Below, one piece after another: positions 1-13,539 of a DNA stretch of 64,000 bases. Origin of the DNA: Hirudinaria manillensis (lineage: Eukaryota; Annelida; Clitellata; Hirudinida; Hirudinidae); contig CM067529.1 of assembly GCA_034509925.1 (NCBI GenBank), positions 10,627,501 through 10,691,500 of the forward strand, read 5' to 3'. The number at the start of each line of letters is the position of its first letter. Position 1 is the first letter of the stretch. The notes under the pieces are model-generated. The model did not search any database. It was given only the letters and a program-made list of their open reading frames with translations, and was not told where the DNA came from. The position numbers and the translations under genes are program-made.

Positions 1-1642
1 GTTGAACATGCACCAAATACTTTATTTAAATTCAAATGATGGAATGATTTACTTTGATGAAATTAAATCCTTTTTTCTTACCAGTGTCAATATCGGCATA
101 TACGCTAACTTCACAAAGTACCAGCATCTTTACTTGATAATGATTATCTCTCCTTATAGTCACTCGGTGGCCGAGAAGAATATATTTACATAAAAATGTA
201 ATTTCATGACCTGAATGATTTTTAATGGAAAATAAATTGATCTAATCATACATATTATATTGGTATATGTATCTGTTTTCTGTTACTCGTACAATCTTAT
301 AGAGTGAAATCCCAGTGTGCAGTCTTCAAGGGGTAGTTAATACAATAATTTTACTCAGAGAGTATTACTGAAATATTCTGACAAACCTTTTGTGATGGTA
401 GAAAATACTGTTTAATCTCTAATTTTTTTGCTCACAAGGGACTTAATGTATTCTCCATCTCGAATGTGTACTCAATTTCAGAATGGAAAATTAATTTAAG
501 TATAGATTTATGCAGTTGAATACTAAATAACGTATCCAATTTAAATTATGTATGTATGTAACAAAATTTGTCAAATCGCAATACTCCATTTTATTAGGGG
601 CCGTCCATAAAATGTTACTGTGACAAGTAAGACTGGCCTAAGAAATTGCTGAAGATTGTAAATCTTTATGAAACAAAAGTTCATGTGAATGGCAGCTATG
701 CTGTTTGTTATATAATTTGTTTTGTGAGTTTATTTTTAAGTTATTACGTTATTACGTCTACTACATAATTGTAAATTTATGGTTCGGATTTATGTGTCAT
801 ACCTTTGGGGTGTTAAATTTATGATTGATATTGAATTGACGTAAAATGGTCTAAATGGTCATACTTTATGGACGAGCACTTAGACAATAACTTAGATTCA
901 ATTAATCAAATACAAACTTAAAAAAAGAGCATTTACCTGACGTATTAGTAGATTTGTTGAAACTATCGCAAATATTGCCAGGATACACCATGTTATATCG
1001 TACAACATGGACGTCTATGTTATTCATGTGAGTTATACCAACTGGGCGTAACAACACATATACACATGAATTAGTCATCCGTCACTGTATCATCGATTTT
1101 AAATTTGAAAGATATTTAATTATTAATTAATAAAATTAGCGTTTGACAGAACTCACTTGATCTATTAGAACTGAATAAAACGATGACAGACTTTACAACA
1201 TAAACTCCGTCTAATAAACAATTCCACCAAATTTTCTCGGAATCCTTGTTAGTGCTAAAAGATATTGAACAAGTGTTTGGATTTTTGTCCACTGCCAAAC
1301 TCGATGAGGCATTCATATATGTCTGACTTTGTGATGTAGCGTTTTGTTCAACATAACTAACTAAAAACAGCGACATGAATCAGTTTAATTTTAAAATAAG
1401 CTACATAAAATCCTCTGAGAAATTTTGTTTTCAATTTTCTAAAGATATTATAATATAATAAGATTAATGGTAGTGACATTAAAATAATAATCTTTTATAA
1501 ATCAAAATGTGCTGTCACCGGTTGACCCGTTATTAAATTATTAATGGAATAATAGTTGAATAATACTTGACTTGCCTTTCAATAACGGTGATACCTTGGT
1601 GAATATTACCGCGAGGTATATTATCATCAAATTCAACTTCAT
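1..1642 (-). CDS. SPH-A, 5' part of a multidomain serine-protease-homolog gene (cut by window edge)
   Basis: Only the first four exons are inside the window: 1642-1576, 1360-1157, 1041-937 and 210-82. Joined they give 168 open codons, and all four match the other SPH genes in length and phase. Exon 1 encodes a signal peptide beginning MKLNLMIIYLAVIF. Exon 2 carries the start of the first FTP-type domain (TSQSQTYMNASSSLAVDKN, then a WW pair and LDGVY). Exons 3 and 4 complete it, ending LVLCEVSVYADIDT. Exon 1 ends in the GC donor AAAG|GCAAGT; the other introns are GT-AG. By analogy with SPH-D the rest (second FTP, LDLa, SRCR, protease fold) lies left of base 1. Homology to its neighbours is certain; whether the remainder is intact cannot be seen. 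Confidence 0.8.
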
Positions 1643-2329
1643 ATTTTTTAGATATTCAGAAATAAGTTGATACGCTTATGATTTGATTTTGTTAATACCC
1701 ACTCTATTATAGGCTCTATCATAATAGTGAAGCGGTGCAACTAGTACACAATAAAACATTATTAATGTATATTTGATAATAGGCAGCGATCAATTTAGAT
1801 AACAAGCAATGGATTTTTACGAAAAATTTGTTTACAACAAAATGTAAACTCTTTAAGCATGAAATTCATATTTAGCGAGGTCAGGTATAATCTCCCAAGT
1901 GCAGTAGAAATTGTAGAGGCCTAAGCAATTATCTGAATATCTCTGAAATTAATTCAGTTTCCTTAACTACCAGCTTGTAATTCATTTATTTCTGTGCATG
2001 TTACATTATTTTAACGTTTAAGTTATATTATTTTACCATTCTCGTTAAATTAGGAAACAAACTGCCGCATAGATGCAGAGGAGTTGGTGAAAATAATCAA
2101 ATCTCTATTCATCAGGAAGCCGATTAAAAACTAATGGGTGATATTGCAATCTTTTGCCGAAAGTTCTTTTGACACTTGGATGCTTTTTTTTTTCTCTTGA
2201 AAAATAATAAAATATCTTCTTGAAATAATAATATAAGAAATAAAATAATAAAATGCAAAGTAATTAGGCTATTTAGGAAATAAAACTTATCAGCTTAGAG
2301 TTCAAATTTGCTGAGTATTATTAAGATTC

Positions 2330-2440
2330 AGGTTCATGTAACAATGACTTCGTTGCCTCATAAAACCATTAGAATTGAAACGCATCCAGCGACATGCCGA
2401 AATGTGGTGTCACATGATCCATTACTAGAAGTGTCACATC
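2330..2440 (-). pseudogene. Fossil of an SPH terminal exon
   Basis: This stretch aligns by eye with the SPH-C 3' exon and its downstream flank (13501-13643). Shared words include the region around GGATCATCTTACGACATCAC in SPH-C, seen here as a diverged copy. On the minus strand it would follow an acceptor-like TAG and run to a TGA-like end, but the frame is broken. It is about 2.8 kb from the living end of SPH-B, so it marks a lost gene copy rather than an alternative last exon of B. An alternative is chance retention of a duplicated flank. Confidence 0.55.
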
Positions 2441-3219
2441 CCTCATTCCTCAGCAAGAATTCGTGACAGGCACGAAGCCAATAATCTATACTGCAGGACT
2501 TTTACAGAAAATTTATGAGTATTTGAAATTGTAAGATTTATTCACAATTTAAGTCTTAAATAATGTTTTGTCAAAGAAATTAGATTGTGCGCAGCAGATT
2601 CAAAACTTATAAAAACATTCTAAACACTCAGACTTTCGAACAACTGCAACAAAACTCATTCAACTTTCTCAACTCCAATTACTCAACTCTCCAAAACTCT
2701 CTCAGTCCTGGAAACTTCCAGGCCTGGAAAACTGGAGACACAAGTTCCTTCAATTTATCGGTGCAAAATAAACTAACGAGTTGATCGAACGACTCCACCA
2801 GTCCACTCTTGAGGTAATACGAAATGTACAACTCGGTGGCTATTTGGGTCTCCGCTTTTTGTTTTATTTCTCGCAAAAGAATAGAACTTATTCGAAACTT
2901 TAAAAGCTATAAAAAAACATTTTAAGCATCTTAATCATTAATTTGGTGCAGGAACACACGACTCATTAAAGCTCTAGCGAGCTTGTAAGATTTTTGGTCT
3001 TATATCACTATCAAGTTGATAAGATTCAAATTGAATCTCCTAGTATTCAAAGAAATTAGGAATCGCTGCCAGGTCGTTCGAATTTCTCCTATTTAGTCCC
3101 TGAAACGCATCTTTAAATCTATTCGTATAGACGTGTTGAGGGCATGGCGCACCTTTACTCGACTATCATTTAACTTTACTTCCCTCTCTTATTCTATCAG
3201 CTTTCTCTCAACTGTTATG

Positions 3220-3348
3220 TCACTTCTCCAATTTCATCCTTTTCTTTTCCCTCTCTTCACTCAATTTTAATTCTCGGAGAGCTAACTCTCTCTCACGCAA
3301 TTCGATTTTTCTCTGGTGACTCTCTTCTTGCAACTCTAGTCGCCTCAT
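3220..3348 (-). other. Short charged coiled-coil frame, possible mobile-element relic
   Basis: A 42-codon ATG-to-stop frame, rich in Arg, Glu, Lys and Leu, with the repeating pattern RRLELQEESHQRKIELRERE. It looks like the coiled-coil part of some gag-like or transposon-encoded proteins, and the surrounding 2.6-3.7 kb is less AT-biased than the flanks. No conserved catalytic motif is visible, and the frame is closed on both sides. I do not claim a function. Confidence 0.25.
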
Positions 3349-5211
3349 TCTTCATATCCATTCTCTCCATCGCCAACGCTTTCCATAATCATTCTCATCG
3401 AAAAGAGTATGCACAAAATCAGCATCAGATACCTCTGGCGACCCAGTAACATCCTCTGTCTCCTATCACTTCGAAATGGGCAATCGACTCAACGAAACTA
3501 TCTCACGTGGGCTGATGGATCGAAAGCTTAGATCGAAAGCTGGTTGAATGCTTCTTCCTCGAACAGAAGCAAACTGTTTGTAGATGTTTTTAGACCTATC
3601 CCGATGCTTCTCGCTTGATTGGTGCAGGTGGTCTTCTGTTAAGTTGACAGATCGGAAGTTTTAGATGATGCTCGCCGGGTTGATGAATAGTCAATAGCCT
3701 TCTCTCCGAAACTGTTCGTAAGATGTCACTATTCTTCGATGATTCATAATTCATGTGACTTTCTAAGGACTAGCAGATAGGAGACGCTTATGAAACAACG
3801 TAGCAGAAACATCCACCTTAATTCTTTCTCCATTCTTCAGAAAGTGGATTAAAAAGAGTTTAATTGATAATATTTCTGGAGTTAAAATGTTTAACATTAC
3901 TTCAAATTCACTAAAGAGACATGTTAGTAAGAAAGACGAAATACAAAAAAAAAACTGAATAAGAGGCGACTCTGGGCGTAATAAACGCAACTTATGATGG
4001 ACCTCCTTTTTATACTCAGCATCCATCAAATTGATCAAGTGTTGAAAGAAATTTTCAGCATCATTAATCTTAACGATACACGATTATCAGAATGATTAAT
4101 TTTAATGCCCGCATCCAATACGATTAAAGGACAATAAATTATTTTGATTAGTAGATTGCACTATGCAGGGAAGATAGATGTCATATTCAGAATGCTTATT
4201 GATTCATTTTGGATAAATGAAACTTTTTGATGGTCGTTTAGTTTTCTTTTCACTTGATTATTTTCATATTAGATATATCCGTCGCAATAAATCTTCTATT
4301 CTTTCTATCATTCCTTTGTAGAAACTGTTTTGTATATATTCAGGATGCTTGACAATGAAAGAAGCATAACAATTGACTTCGTTAGGATCATTAAGTGCAA
4401 AGTTCGTTCCGACTTTTACAAATAAGAAATGCATTTCAAACTGTATTGCTGTATTTCCTGTATTGCTAAATAATGCTTGATTATATGCAGTATGAAATTT
4501 TATATGGTCTTGTTAGCTAACTGAAGACAATGAGCTGCAGTGAGAATAGAACTGTCTTTAATACACTTCTTTCAAAATATGCTTCTCTACCTGCTATTAA
4601 AATTAAACAGATTTCGCTAAATAATGAATACCAAAGTGTCTGGACAATGACAGACGTGCATCATTTATTAAGTTTGAATATACATCAAACTTAATTTATT
4701 CAAATTAATGAGGCCGAATGTCGACGAGTTAGATAAGATAACATGTTTTAAAGATAACTGCTGATTACTTGGCCACTGAAACAATTCTTACTTAATATTA
4801 ATTATTTTATTTATCAAAACATTATAATTCCTCAATTGATAAAGGCCTCGATCATTGAAATATCCCCAACATTTGCATCGATATTGCCAAAACATCAGAT
4901 AATCTTGCAAATAATTCCGTCTAATGAAAATATTAAAATTTCTTGTTTATGAGATTGTTGACAAGGTGCTTAGGAGGGGTTTTCATTTCGTCAGATAATA
5001 CGTTCTGTCACGTAATCAATTTTCTACAAATATGCCATAATTAAAGCCATAGTTACAAAGAAACTTTATTTTAAAAATAAACCAACTAAACGAAAAAAAT
5101 TCAAGACACTCGGAATAAAAAAAGTGAAAAAATATTTATTTTGGGATCATTGAATGTAAACTAAAATGTTTAAATAAACTATCAAGAATTATTGAAAGCT
5201 AGGCTAGCAAT

Positions 5212-8200
5212 TTAAGCCAGGAATGGAGAACCAGCCAACAATAAAACGAGGAGGAACAGAAAATGTCCAGAAATATTTCGAGAAACTGCGCTATCTGTTT
5301 CTGTCCGTTTTGGGGCAATTGCTAAAAAATAATAATTTATTATTGAATTAATTAAAAAAAAAAACTTATTTTGACGGCGAGTTTTCAGTAAGAAAAAAAT
5401 TCTAAACGAATCACTTTCACCTGAAATGATTAATTCCATTTCATCATCGATTCTGTTGAAGACAGTCACTGAGCATGGCATTACTCCTTCAGTGATATCA
5501 ACTCCTATGGCAATACCAACCTGTACCCATGCTCCATTACTATCTTTGCATACCAACGGACTTCCACCATCACCCTACACACAAATTAAACAAAGATTTC
5601 TTCAGTGTTTCATTGATTCGAATTTCTAGACTGACAACTAACATTACATAAGTTAGTTCCAATGTCAGATAACACATCTCCAGCGCATAACATCTTGTGG
5701 TCCTTCAAGTATCTAGCGGCACTTGGAAAACTGTTATTATAAACTATTTCAGCGCAGAGATCAGTTGATTTGATATCAAAACGTTCTTGCAATAAAAATT
5801 TCGATTCTGTTCTAGCTGATAAATATTTTATAGAGTCAACAATGAACAAATGTGTAATCGAACACAATCCCGCTATACCTCTGTCAGTATCACCGAAGCC
5901 AGTCACCACACAAACGTCAAATGAATATAAAGTTTTATCATCCAATTTTCCTCTAGGTAGACAGATGGGCCGCACAAAATCCGTGTACTTGAGAGGGTAA
6001 GTAACTCTAATCAAAGCTATGTTTTTTACGAAAGGTATGGAGTTATATTTTGGATGCATAATTATCATGGACACTCTTAGTAGTCCAACTGATGGATCGT
6101 TCCTAATAGTTGTTCCAACTTTAACAAATACATCCGTATTTCTTGAAATGCCGCTATATTAAGTAATATTAAACACTGTAGCAAATTTAAATTTTGTAAG
6201 CCACTAACAGACAATACGATTCAAATAACCAATTATATATACTTAGTTTATCTAGATAAACTTCCATTTCTATAAAAATAAATTTGGCAGAATTGACGCC
6301 TAAAAAAAATTCTAAAGAAAATTTAGTCATCAGAATTATCTCGTTGACGTTGTGTTGTGAATACTTTATGTTTGAGAAGTATGTACTGTGAATGCATGTA
6401 ATACGTGCTAATACAGATGGGAAACATTACAGAATCAACATGCTCATAAGTTGCTGAAAAATACGTTTAATATATTTAAATATATATTTATATATATTAT
6501 ATATTTATATATATTATATATATATTATATATTTATTATATATATATATTATATATATTAAATATCTATTTAAATAATAATCCACTGTTGGATTATTTGC
6601 CTCGTGAATCTGCAGCTGAAAGAAGATCACCAATTCAGCCATTTAAGTTAAAACATATTTTTTGACAAAAATTCCATTGTTTTTATAATAGATTAAAATT
6701 TATTAAACGTACTCTAAGCACGAGGCTATCGTTAGGATCCATTCATTATCTATAATTGAGCCTCCGCATGCATACAATTTGTTAATAATTATCTGAACGT
6801 GCCATGGCCATGCACCTTTGGCTGCCAAATTACCATTGATGATATACGGTCCCATTTCAAGCTGAGAAAGCCCTCTTGTCCCACAGAATCCATAGTCTAA
6901 ATGCCACACGAAATGTAAATTACCTTGAAGTCGTATTAAAAATAAGCAGAAAGTAATCTTTATCTTTATATATTATAATATATGAAAGTTGTTTTTAAAA
7001 ATCAACATGTTAATAATTTACCATTACCTTGATTCGAGCACTCGATTTTTACGTATTCTTCCGGAACACAAAAATAAGGTGGACTGTGTGTAACGGGATT
7101 GATTATTAAATCACTCGTTATCATCATTATTTTAGTATAAGTTCTTAAATAATACACTTTATAATTTAAATTATGCCATTAATTATCTAACAGGCCTCAA
7201 TAATCAACTTGAAACCTAAGTCGCCACGATTCTACTCCTGGTAATACATTCTTATCATATTTTTTTGATTCCAAAAGCAATATTCTTGTCAGGCTCTCAT
7301 TGACATTCCCAGAGTACGACTTCTTGAAAATACTGTAATTATTATAATATTGACGTAAGATACGAGTCGATGTCTTAATTTGAACAAGTAAAAATATATG
7401 GATATTATACAAACATAATATAAGCTTAGAAAAAACAATCCAAATAGGTATATCGTTGTATCCCTATCATTAAACTATATACTCCCGATTTCGGATAATG
7501 TTCGTAGAGCAAATTATATTAAAAAATCGCCTCTAAGATCGTTAAGATAAATAAATAACCATCACTAAATTGTAATATGAGCAAAGATCTACCCCTGCAA
7601 ATGTTGTTCGCAGATAAATGCACTGAATTCAGGCAGCCAATATATTGAACAAATATGCATGTCCATTTGTCCTCTGTACTTTGACATTAAGAAGTTGTCT
7701 TTCAAAGAGACTAAAATTTAAAATGTTCTAATGCTTGGAAGTTCACTTATTAATCTAGTTTTATGTAATTTATAATATATAATTTTTAAATTGTAATATT
7801 AAATAGAACCATACAGCATCCGAACTCGTCACTGTGATCTGGGCACTCAATTTCACCGTCACAACGATCAGCATTATCAATACACGTACCAGATCCTCTG
7901 CATTTGAAGTTTCCATATTCGCAATCTATTCATTATAAAGAGGATTTAACCGGACCTCTAGTACTTGAGTAATGCTGTACCATTTACTGGCAGTACCAGA
8001 TACTTTGTAACCATGGTGGCATAATATTGAATAAACATTTTGCACGAATATCTTGTTGACCAAATTAATTATTAATTAAACAAAACCTTTTATACATTAA
8101 ATATAGACATCAGTAAAACAATGCTTCAATCTATACTTGGATGATTCAATGTATAAAATGCTGGTATTCAAAAATCAAAGTACTGTCTTCAAGTCAGAAT

Positions 8201-11200
8201 TCTATATTTGAATGTTTCAAGCAAAAATTTACCGCACAATTCTTTCTCATCCTCTCCCAATGGACAATCTTTCACGCCATCGCATTTCCAATTTTCTTTT
8301 AAGCAAGACCCGTCGATACATTTATATTGTGACAGTGGACAACCTTCAAAATAATTTTAAATATTATCAAGATATGTAATTGCAGAGCATTATATAAATT
8401 TCTTTTGGGTGAAATTATTGCAATGCTGACATAGTTGATTCATCAATAAAATAATTAATATTGAGTGCGATAGGCAATATGCCGATTTTTGCATATCTTA
8501 AAATCCATTTATAATCAAATTTTAATGATTATTATTCAATTTCTTGATTCTAGTGAAATAGCAAATCTATAATTCTCTGTGATTATAAAGTAAATAAATC
8601 TAACCGCAATCTAATTCATCGCTTCCATCAGGACATTGCTTTATTCTGTCGCATCTTTGGATTAAAGGTAAACAACGAGAAAGTAATTCGCATTTAAGGT
8701 CTGTATCCAGACACTCTTAATGGAATTATTTTTGCAATAAGTTTTTTTGATAAGTCATTTTTTTTTATTTTTAAATTTTTTGTCATATAATTAATACGGA
8801 ATCTAATTTGGTATATTAGACTCCAAACTTCTAATAAAGCGGACCTCTTTTCTACAGCATACATTTCCGTATTAGTCCTATATATATGGTCTAGATCAGA
8901 GGTTCTTAACTTTTTTGCTTTTGGTTAAACTTCTGAATTGTTATACCAATCATCTGAAACCCATTCTCAGATAAATACGGACTATGAAACGAAATTATTT
9001 CTTTGGTGGCTTTGCTTGCCAACGATTTGTGGTTGTCTTCTTTATAAGCCCTAGCCCATGAGTTCTTGACATTTGTTTGTACACATCTTTCATTCTAGAA
9101 TCATAACAACAATTCAGAAAGCGTTTCGTTAGTTTCATTATTGCTCAAATCAGTCCTACTGATATTGTCACTAAGAAAAGAATTCAATATCCTCAATGTT
9201 TTCTGAACTTCGTTCTAAGAAGGCATTGGAAAGAATTTTTTTTATTTCATTGACAGACTATAAGTGCCCTATAATGGGTGCCAGCGTGCTGCTTTCCAAT
9301 TTATATTCTGTGTTATTGAAAGAGGCCCGTTATGGAGTGCAAAGAACAGACATGGTGTCATAGACATAAGTCCAAGTCATAAATCCATTACACTTATTGC
9401 TATGATTCAGCTTATTCAACTATGGAAAGACGTCCGAAAGATATCTAAGCTTCTTTAACCAAGAATCATTTGCAAATGGACTCTAGTCCTTCTGCTTTCT
9501 TCAACGTTGAACAAAATTAGTTTTTAGGAGAGTTTTTTTCAAATACGAATAATCTCACAAGTACAATTTCTCTTGATTACCATCGAACATCATAATAAAA
9601 CAAATGTGCAATCAAATTTATTCATATCTTCATGCAAAGATATAAACGTGCGAAATTTTTGTTAACTAGACTTGATATCACTAATTGCTTTAACATTATC
9701 ATATATTGCATACTATTATCGCGAATTTCATCTTCATTTTGAACACTAACGTTGTATCTACAACCTGCACCACCAACGGTTTCTAGTTGGGTAATTACTT
9801 ACGAATGACAGATTAAGAAATGTCTCCACATCTTTTGCGTTACTTAAGAGGCTAAAAATTGGGCTAAATAATCTAGCCATAATACAACAAAATTTCACCT
9901 GAAGTCCATGGAGCTACGAAAACTTGTACCTCACAAAGTATTAACCATTGTGGTTTTATTCCTCCAAATTTCTTAATTGTTACAAAACTGCCCAGCATGG
10001 CCTTATCGACTGCCATTTTAAAAATTGCTGAATATTGTTTGCATGTTAAATTTATTTCTCCTCCTAAATGCAAAATACGTATATTATTAAATAAATCAAC
10101 AAATGGTTGCGACTAAGAATCTGATTAAAGTTACTCAAGTAATGATTTCAATGCATTTATAAATAAAATCCGAAATACTATTTTCTTTTAAATTTAAAAA
10201 AATAAATTTTGTAAAATAACTCATTGATATTTGTAAATATAATCCCTTGGGATAAAGTTTATACTGGTACATCCCTAATTTAAACATATGAAGCAAACAA
10301 ACTTTCAACTTCCTCCGGCGTCGGAACAGTAAATGATGCACATAAATGTTCCTCGAACTTGCTATCATCGTTGGACACATACACATTAAAGTTATTAAAT
10401 GTAAAGGCACCTACAAAAAAAAACGATGTTTCTTTTTTGGTGGACTTTCAAAACTATTTTAAACAATTTTTGAGATTGAATGAACATTTATTTTATAAGA
10501 ATAATTAGTTTAAAATGAGCAAATATTTTCTACAAAAGATAATTAAATATATTTGAGTAACATAAATTTTCAGTTTTATAAAAACTATCTATTTTATCAG
10601 TTTTAGCTTACCGGTTGAGTTTGGTTTAAATATTACGTCTACTCCTGAAATGTACACAGCTTTGTCAAGAACCACTCTCCACCATGCAAATTCTTCACCA
10701 TCGGCCTTAACTTTTCCACAAGTTTCTCTAAACCCATCAACCGGCAATGTTGACATGTATTGGAATAGCAAGCCACTTTGAAAGGTTGGTCTGCCATAAG
10801 CCAAGCTAACTGAAAATTATATATGCTTGAGTTAACGAAAAGAATATCTAATGCATGTTGAGCATGCACCAAATACTTTATTTAAATTCGAATGATGGAA
10901 TGATTTACTTTGATGAAATTAAATCCATTTTTCTTACCAGTGTCAATATCGGCATATACAGTAACTTCACAAAGTATCAGCATCTTTACTTGATATTTGT
11001 GAACTTTCGTTATCGTTACGCGGTTCCCACGAAGAGGTTTTATACATGTAAAATTAATTTCAAACTCTGAATGAAATTAAATGTCTTATACATTTATATA
11101 AAAAATACATATTTTACAGTGGTCTAGATTCTCAACAATTTGATTTTTCGCTGAAGTAATTGGAATAAATTTGGATATTTACAACTTGTAAAATATGCAA

Positions 11201-12512
11201 AGTAGCATTTGGAGATCGACTATAAACTGTGGGGGAACTCTTTACTCTTTATTATGCGTGATATATACTCAAATCTCGCTACTATACCATTCTCGCTGTT
11301 ATGCCACATTTGCTCGGTCCCAAAATGAATTTTCAATACAAAATAAATTTACTTTGCCACCCGAAAGGTTGCGATGGTCGCAAGTCTGATATGATGCAAG
11401 AGTGCGGCAGCTAACGATTTTGAAAGCTTTAGACTGAGCTGATGGATAACTTGAGAAATTGAAGTCGTTTTTATTTGATAAAATAGGACCATTTTTACAA
11501 ACCCTCGCTACTATGCCACGTTTGCTGGGTCACGACGGGTGGTATGGTATCGAGATTTGACTGTATAATATACATGGTTTTGTGATATTTAAAAAAAAAA
11601 TTATTATAATGTATTGTAATTTTTTTTTATAATTTGAACGTGTGATATATTTAGTAGGGCATGACAAAGTGAGACATTAGGGAGTTGGTTAAAATAAACA
11701 TACTTTATGAGTGATCCCTCAGACAACGATATCATCTTAGTTCACAGTATGACAATTTATTGAGTTATAATCAGATTCAATTATTCGGTTCCATGAAACA
11801 AAAATTTACCTGAATTACCAGTATATTTATCATATTGATTGCAGAAATTGTCACTCGAAAATTGGCTATTTAGCGAAATATAGATATATGTGTTATTCAT
11901 ATATTCGATACCAGCTGCCGATCGTAATATAAAGGAAATAAATGATTATTATTATTATTATTACTTATTATTGTGCATGAATTATTCAGCATTCATTGAA
12001 TCATCGATTTTAGAATCTAAAGATGGTAACTAATAAAAAAACTGGTAGCTAATAGATTTATAATTATTAACATATTAACGCTTGATGGCACTCACTCGAT
12101 TTGTTGGAACCGAATACAACGTTGACATACTTTACAATATAAACTCCATCTAGTTCACCCTTCCACCAAATAGATTCCGTAGAGTTCTTAATGCCAATAG
12201 TAATTGAGCAAGTTTTTACATTTTTGTCCACTGCCAAACTCGCTGAAGCATTCATATATGTCTGACTTTGTGATGTAGAGTTTTTTTCAACAAAATTGAC
12301 TAAAAATAGCAAAATTATATTTTTTAAACAGCAATGTACATTGCTATTTTCGAATAAATTGCTTAAACTCATCACAGAAACTTTGTGATAACTTTAGTAA
12401 ATGTTTTGTTAAATGCTTTTGTAATGTTATGATTTTAATTGCTAAACTTGCCTTTCAGTAACATCGCCGTTTTGGTAAGCATTACTATGAGATATATTAT
12501 CTTTAAATTCAT
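5212..12512 (-). CDS. SPH-B, FTP-FTP-LDLa3-SRCR-pseudoprotease, 18 exons, 829 aa
   Basis: Exons (high to low): 12512-12452, 12299-12096, 11914-11810, 11066-10938, 10809-10612, 10410-10303, 10063-9899, 8715-8605, 8343-8233, 7925-7815, 7710-7593, 7332-7216, 7083-7028, 6896-6713, 6153-5879, 5815-5643, 5574-5421, 5321-5212. All phases join without a stop. Signal peptide MNLKIIYLIVMLTKTAMLL; two FTP-type domains (about residues 28-323), three LDLa repeats with the SDE acidic motif, an SRCR domain, then the S1 fold starting YIINGNLAAKGAWPWHV. Catalytic positions: WILTIASC (His to Ser), KNIALI (Asp to Asn), GDGGSP (Ser to Gly), so it cannot be a classical serine protease. The C-terminus (FLFLLVLLLAGSPFLA) resembles a GPI signal. 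Likely a secreted or surface-anchored binding protein. Intron 1 is GC-AG. Confidence 0.85.
6470..6565. repeat. (AT)n-rich tract in SPH-B intron 14
   Basis: A 95-bp stretch of TATATA and ATATTTA units with local dyad symmetry, between the two protease exons at 6153 and 6713. Noncoding. Confidence 0.85.
8716..9898. other. Intron 7 of SPH-B with sequence shared with SPH-D
   Basis: A 1.2-kb intron between the second FTP domain and LDLa1. Parts of about 8900-9650 resemble 26520-27570, the same intron of SPH-D (for example around the shared CTTTGGTGGCTTTGC). The plus-strand open frame at 9264-9458 opens with an alternative start codon and has no family I recognise. On the minus strand, stop codons interrupt every reading I tried. 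It is most simply an old insertion inherited with the gene duplication. Confidence 0.45.
11263..11566 (+). mobile_element. MITE-like element, full-length copy, in SPH-B intron 3
   Basis: About 300 bp with terminal inverted repeats. The left end reads TATACTCAAATCTCGCTACT and the right end, inverted, reads TACAGTCAAATCTCGATACC; both termini abut TA. The interior is noncoding and is shared with other copies in the window (45741, 54367, 62514 and the 25737 fragment). Terminal CAGTCAA plus a TA target is typical of pogo/Tigger-like and related Tc1-mariner superfamily elements; the exact family is my inference. Non-autonomous: no transposase frame. Confidence 0.7.
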
Positions 12513-13539
12513 ATTCATACTTTTGAGATCTTAAAAATATATTGGTACATTTATACCTAATGGTTTGATCTAATAGATTTCCACTCTATTAAAGTCCCAT
12601 CATAAACGATAATCTATAAGGGGTGCAATTAATGTCAAACCATATTCAACGTAAAGTAATTAATGTTGTTTTGATAAAACATGATAAGTTACATAAGCAA
12701 TGGATTTATACGTTTATAGAGAAACTCTTTAAGCATGAAATTATACCAAATTTTTAAATGTTAAATTGATAGCGTATTAATAACGTGCCAAACAATTGTA
12801 TTATATAAAATAACTATTTGATTAGCTTAGCAGTTCGTTCAGACAGAATCTCTCTAAGTAGATATTGTATGAAATGGAAGTGGATACATCAGCCTCCTTT
12901 TAACTAATCCCATATAAATTTTGTTTATTTATGCAATTAAATTGTATTGCCATTTATTAATAAGCAGATTATTATTCAGAGTCTTTCATTACGAATTCAA
13001 TAATGCGTCGTAGTAGTTGGAGAGAGGCAGCAGACTTCAACACATCAGACTAACAAGTAATTCATATCTTCCATCCACCCTAAGATCAATTACATCAATT
13101 AACTGAATAGTTTTAATAAACTCGTCCTCACATTGTATGTAGTTTGCTTGCTCCCTGTTAATAACATTGTATTATGTTATCTTTTCTATTAAATTATATT
13201 ACCATTTATGCTGTTTTAGGAAACAAAATGCTGATTACATGCAGATGCAGATGCGAAATTAACCAAGAGACGATTAAAATCAGTAAATGATTCAAAATTC
13301 TTTTACCGAAAATTATTTTGAAACTTCCACTTTTTCTTATTCATTTGGTTAATGATAATACTTTGATAATACTTTAAAATACATAAAAGTCACTGTACAT
13401 TTCTTTCCATAAAATAATAAAAGATACCAAAGTGAAAGACCAAATAAACATACAATTATCGCTATTTAAAAAAAAAATTGAATTTGTTAGTCTTGTTTCT
13501 TAGATTTTAAATTTGCTGAGTGTTGTCAAGATTCAGTTC
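12513..13539. other. Intergenic region upstream of SPH-B and downstream of SPH-C
   Basis: About 1 kb of AT-rich sequence. It should hold the SPH-B promoter and the SPH-C 3' end. I see no extra gene, repeat array or conserved element that I can name. Confidence 0.5.

Larger units (their letters stand above)
1643..5211. other. Intergenic stretch between SPH-A and SPH-B
   Basis: No gene that I can support. It holds a fossil of an SPH last exon (about 2335-2435), a long degraded segment (about 2580-3760) that may be an old mobile element, and otherwise AT-rich sequence. The open frames at 2587-2784 and 3763-4038 lack homology to the gene families here, and the one at 2587 opens with GTG, not ATG. 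Confidence 0.5.

Noticed and set aside
5770-6000. Plus-strand frame over the SPH-B protease exons, and similar frames at 23986-24204, 33279-33509, 13771-14010 and 31094-31282
   Set aside because: Antisense shadows of SPH protease exons, with no splice or codon support.
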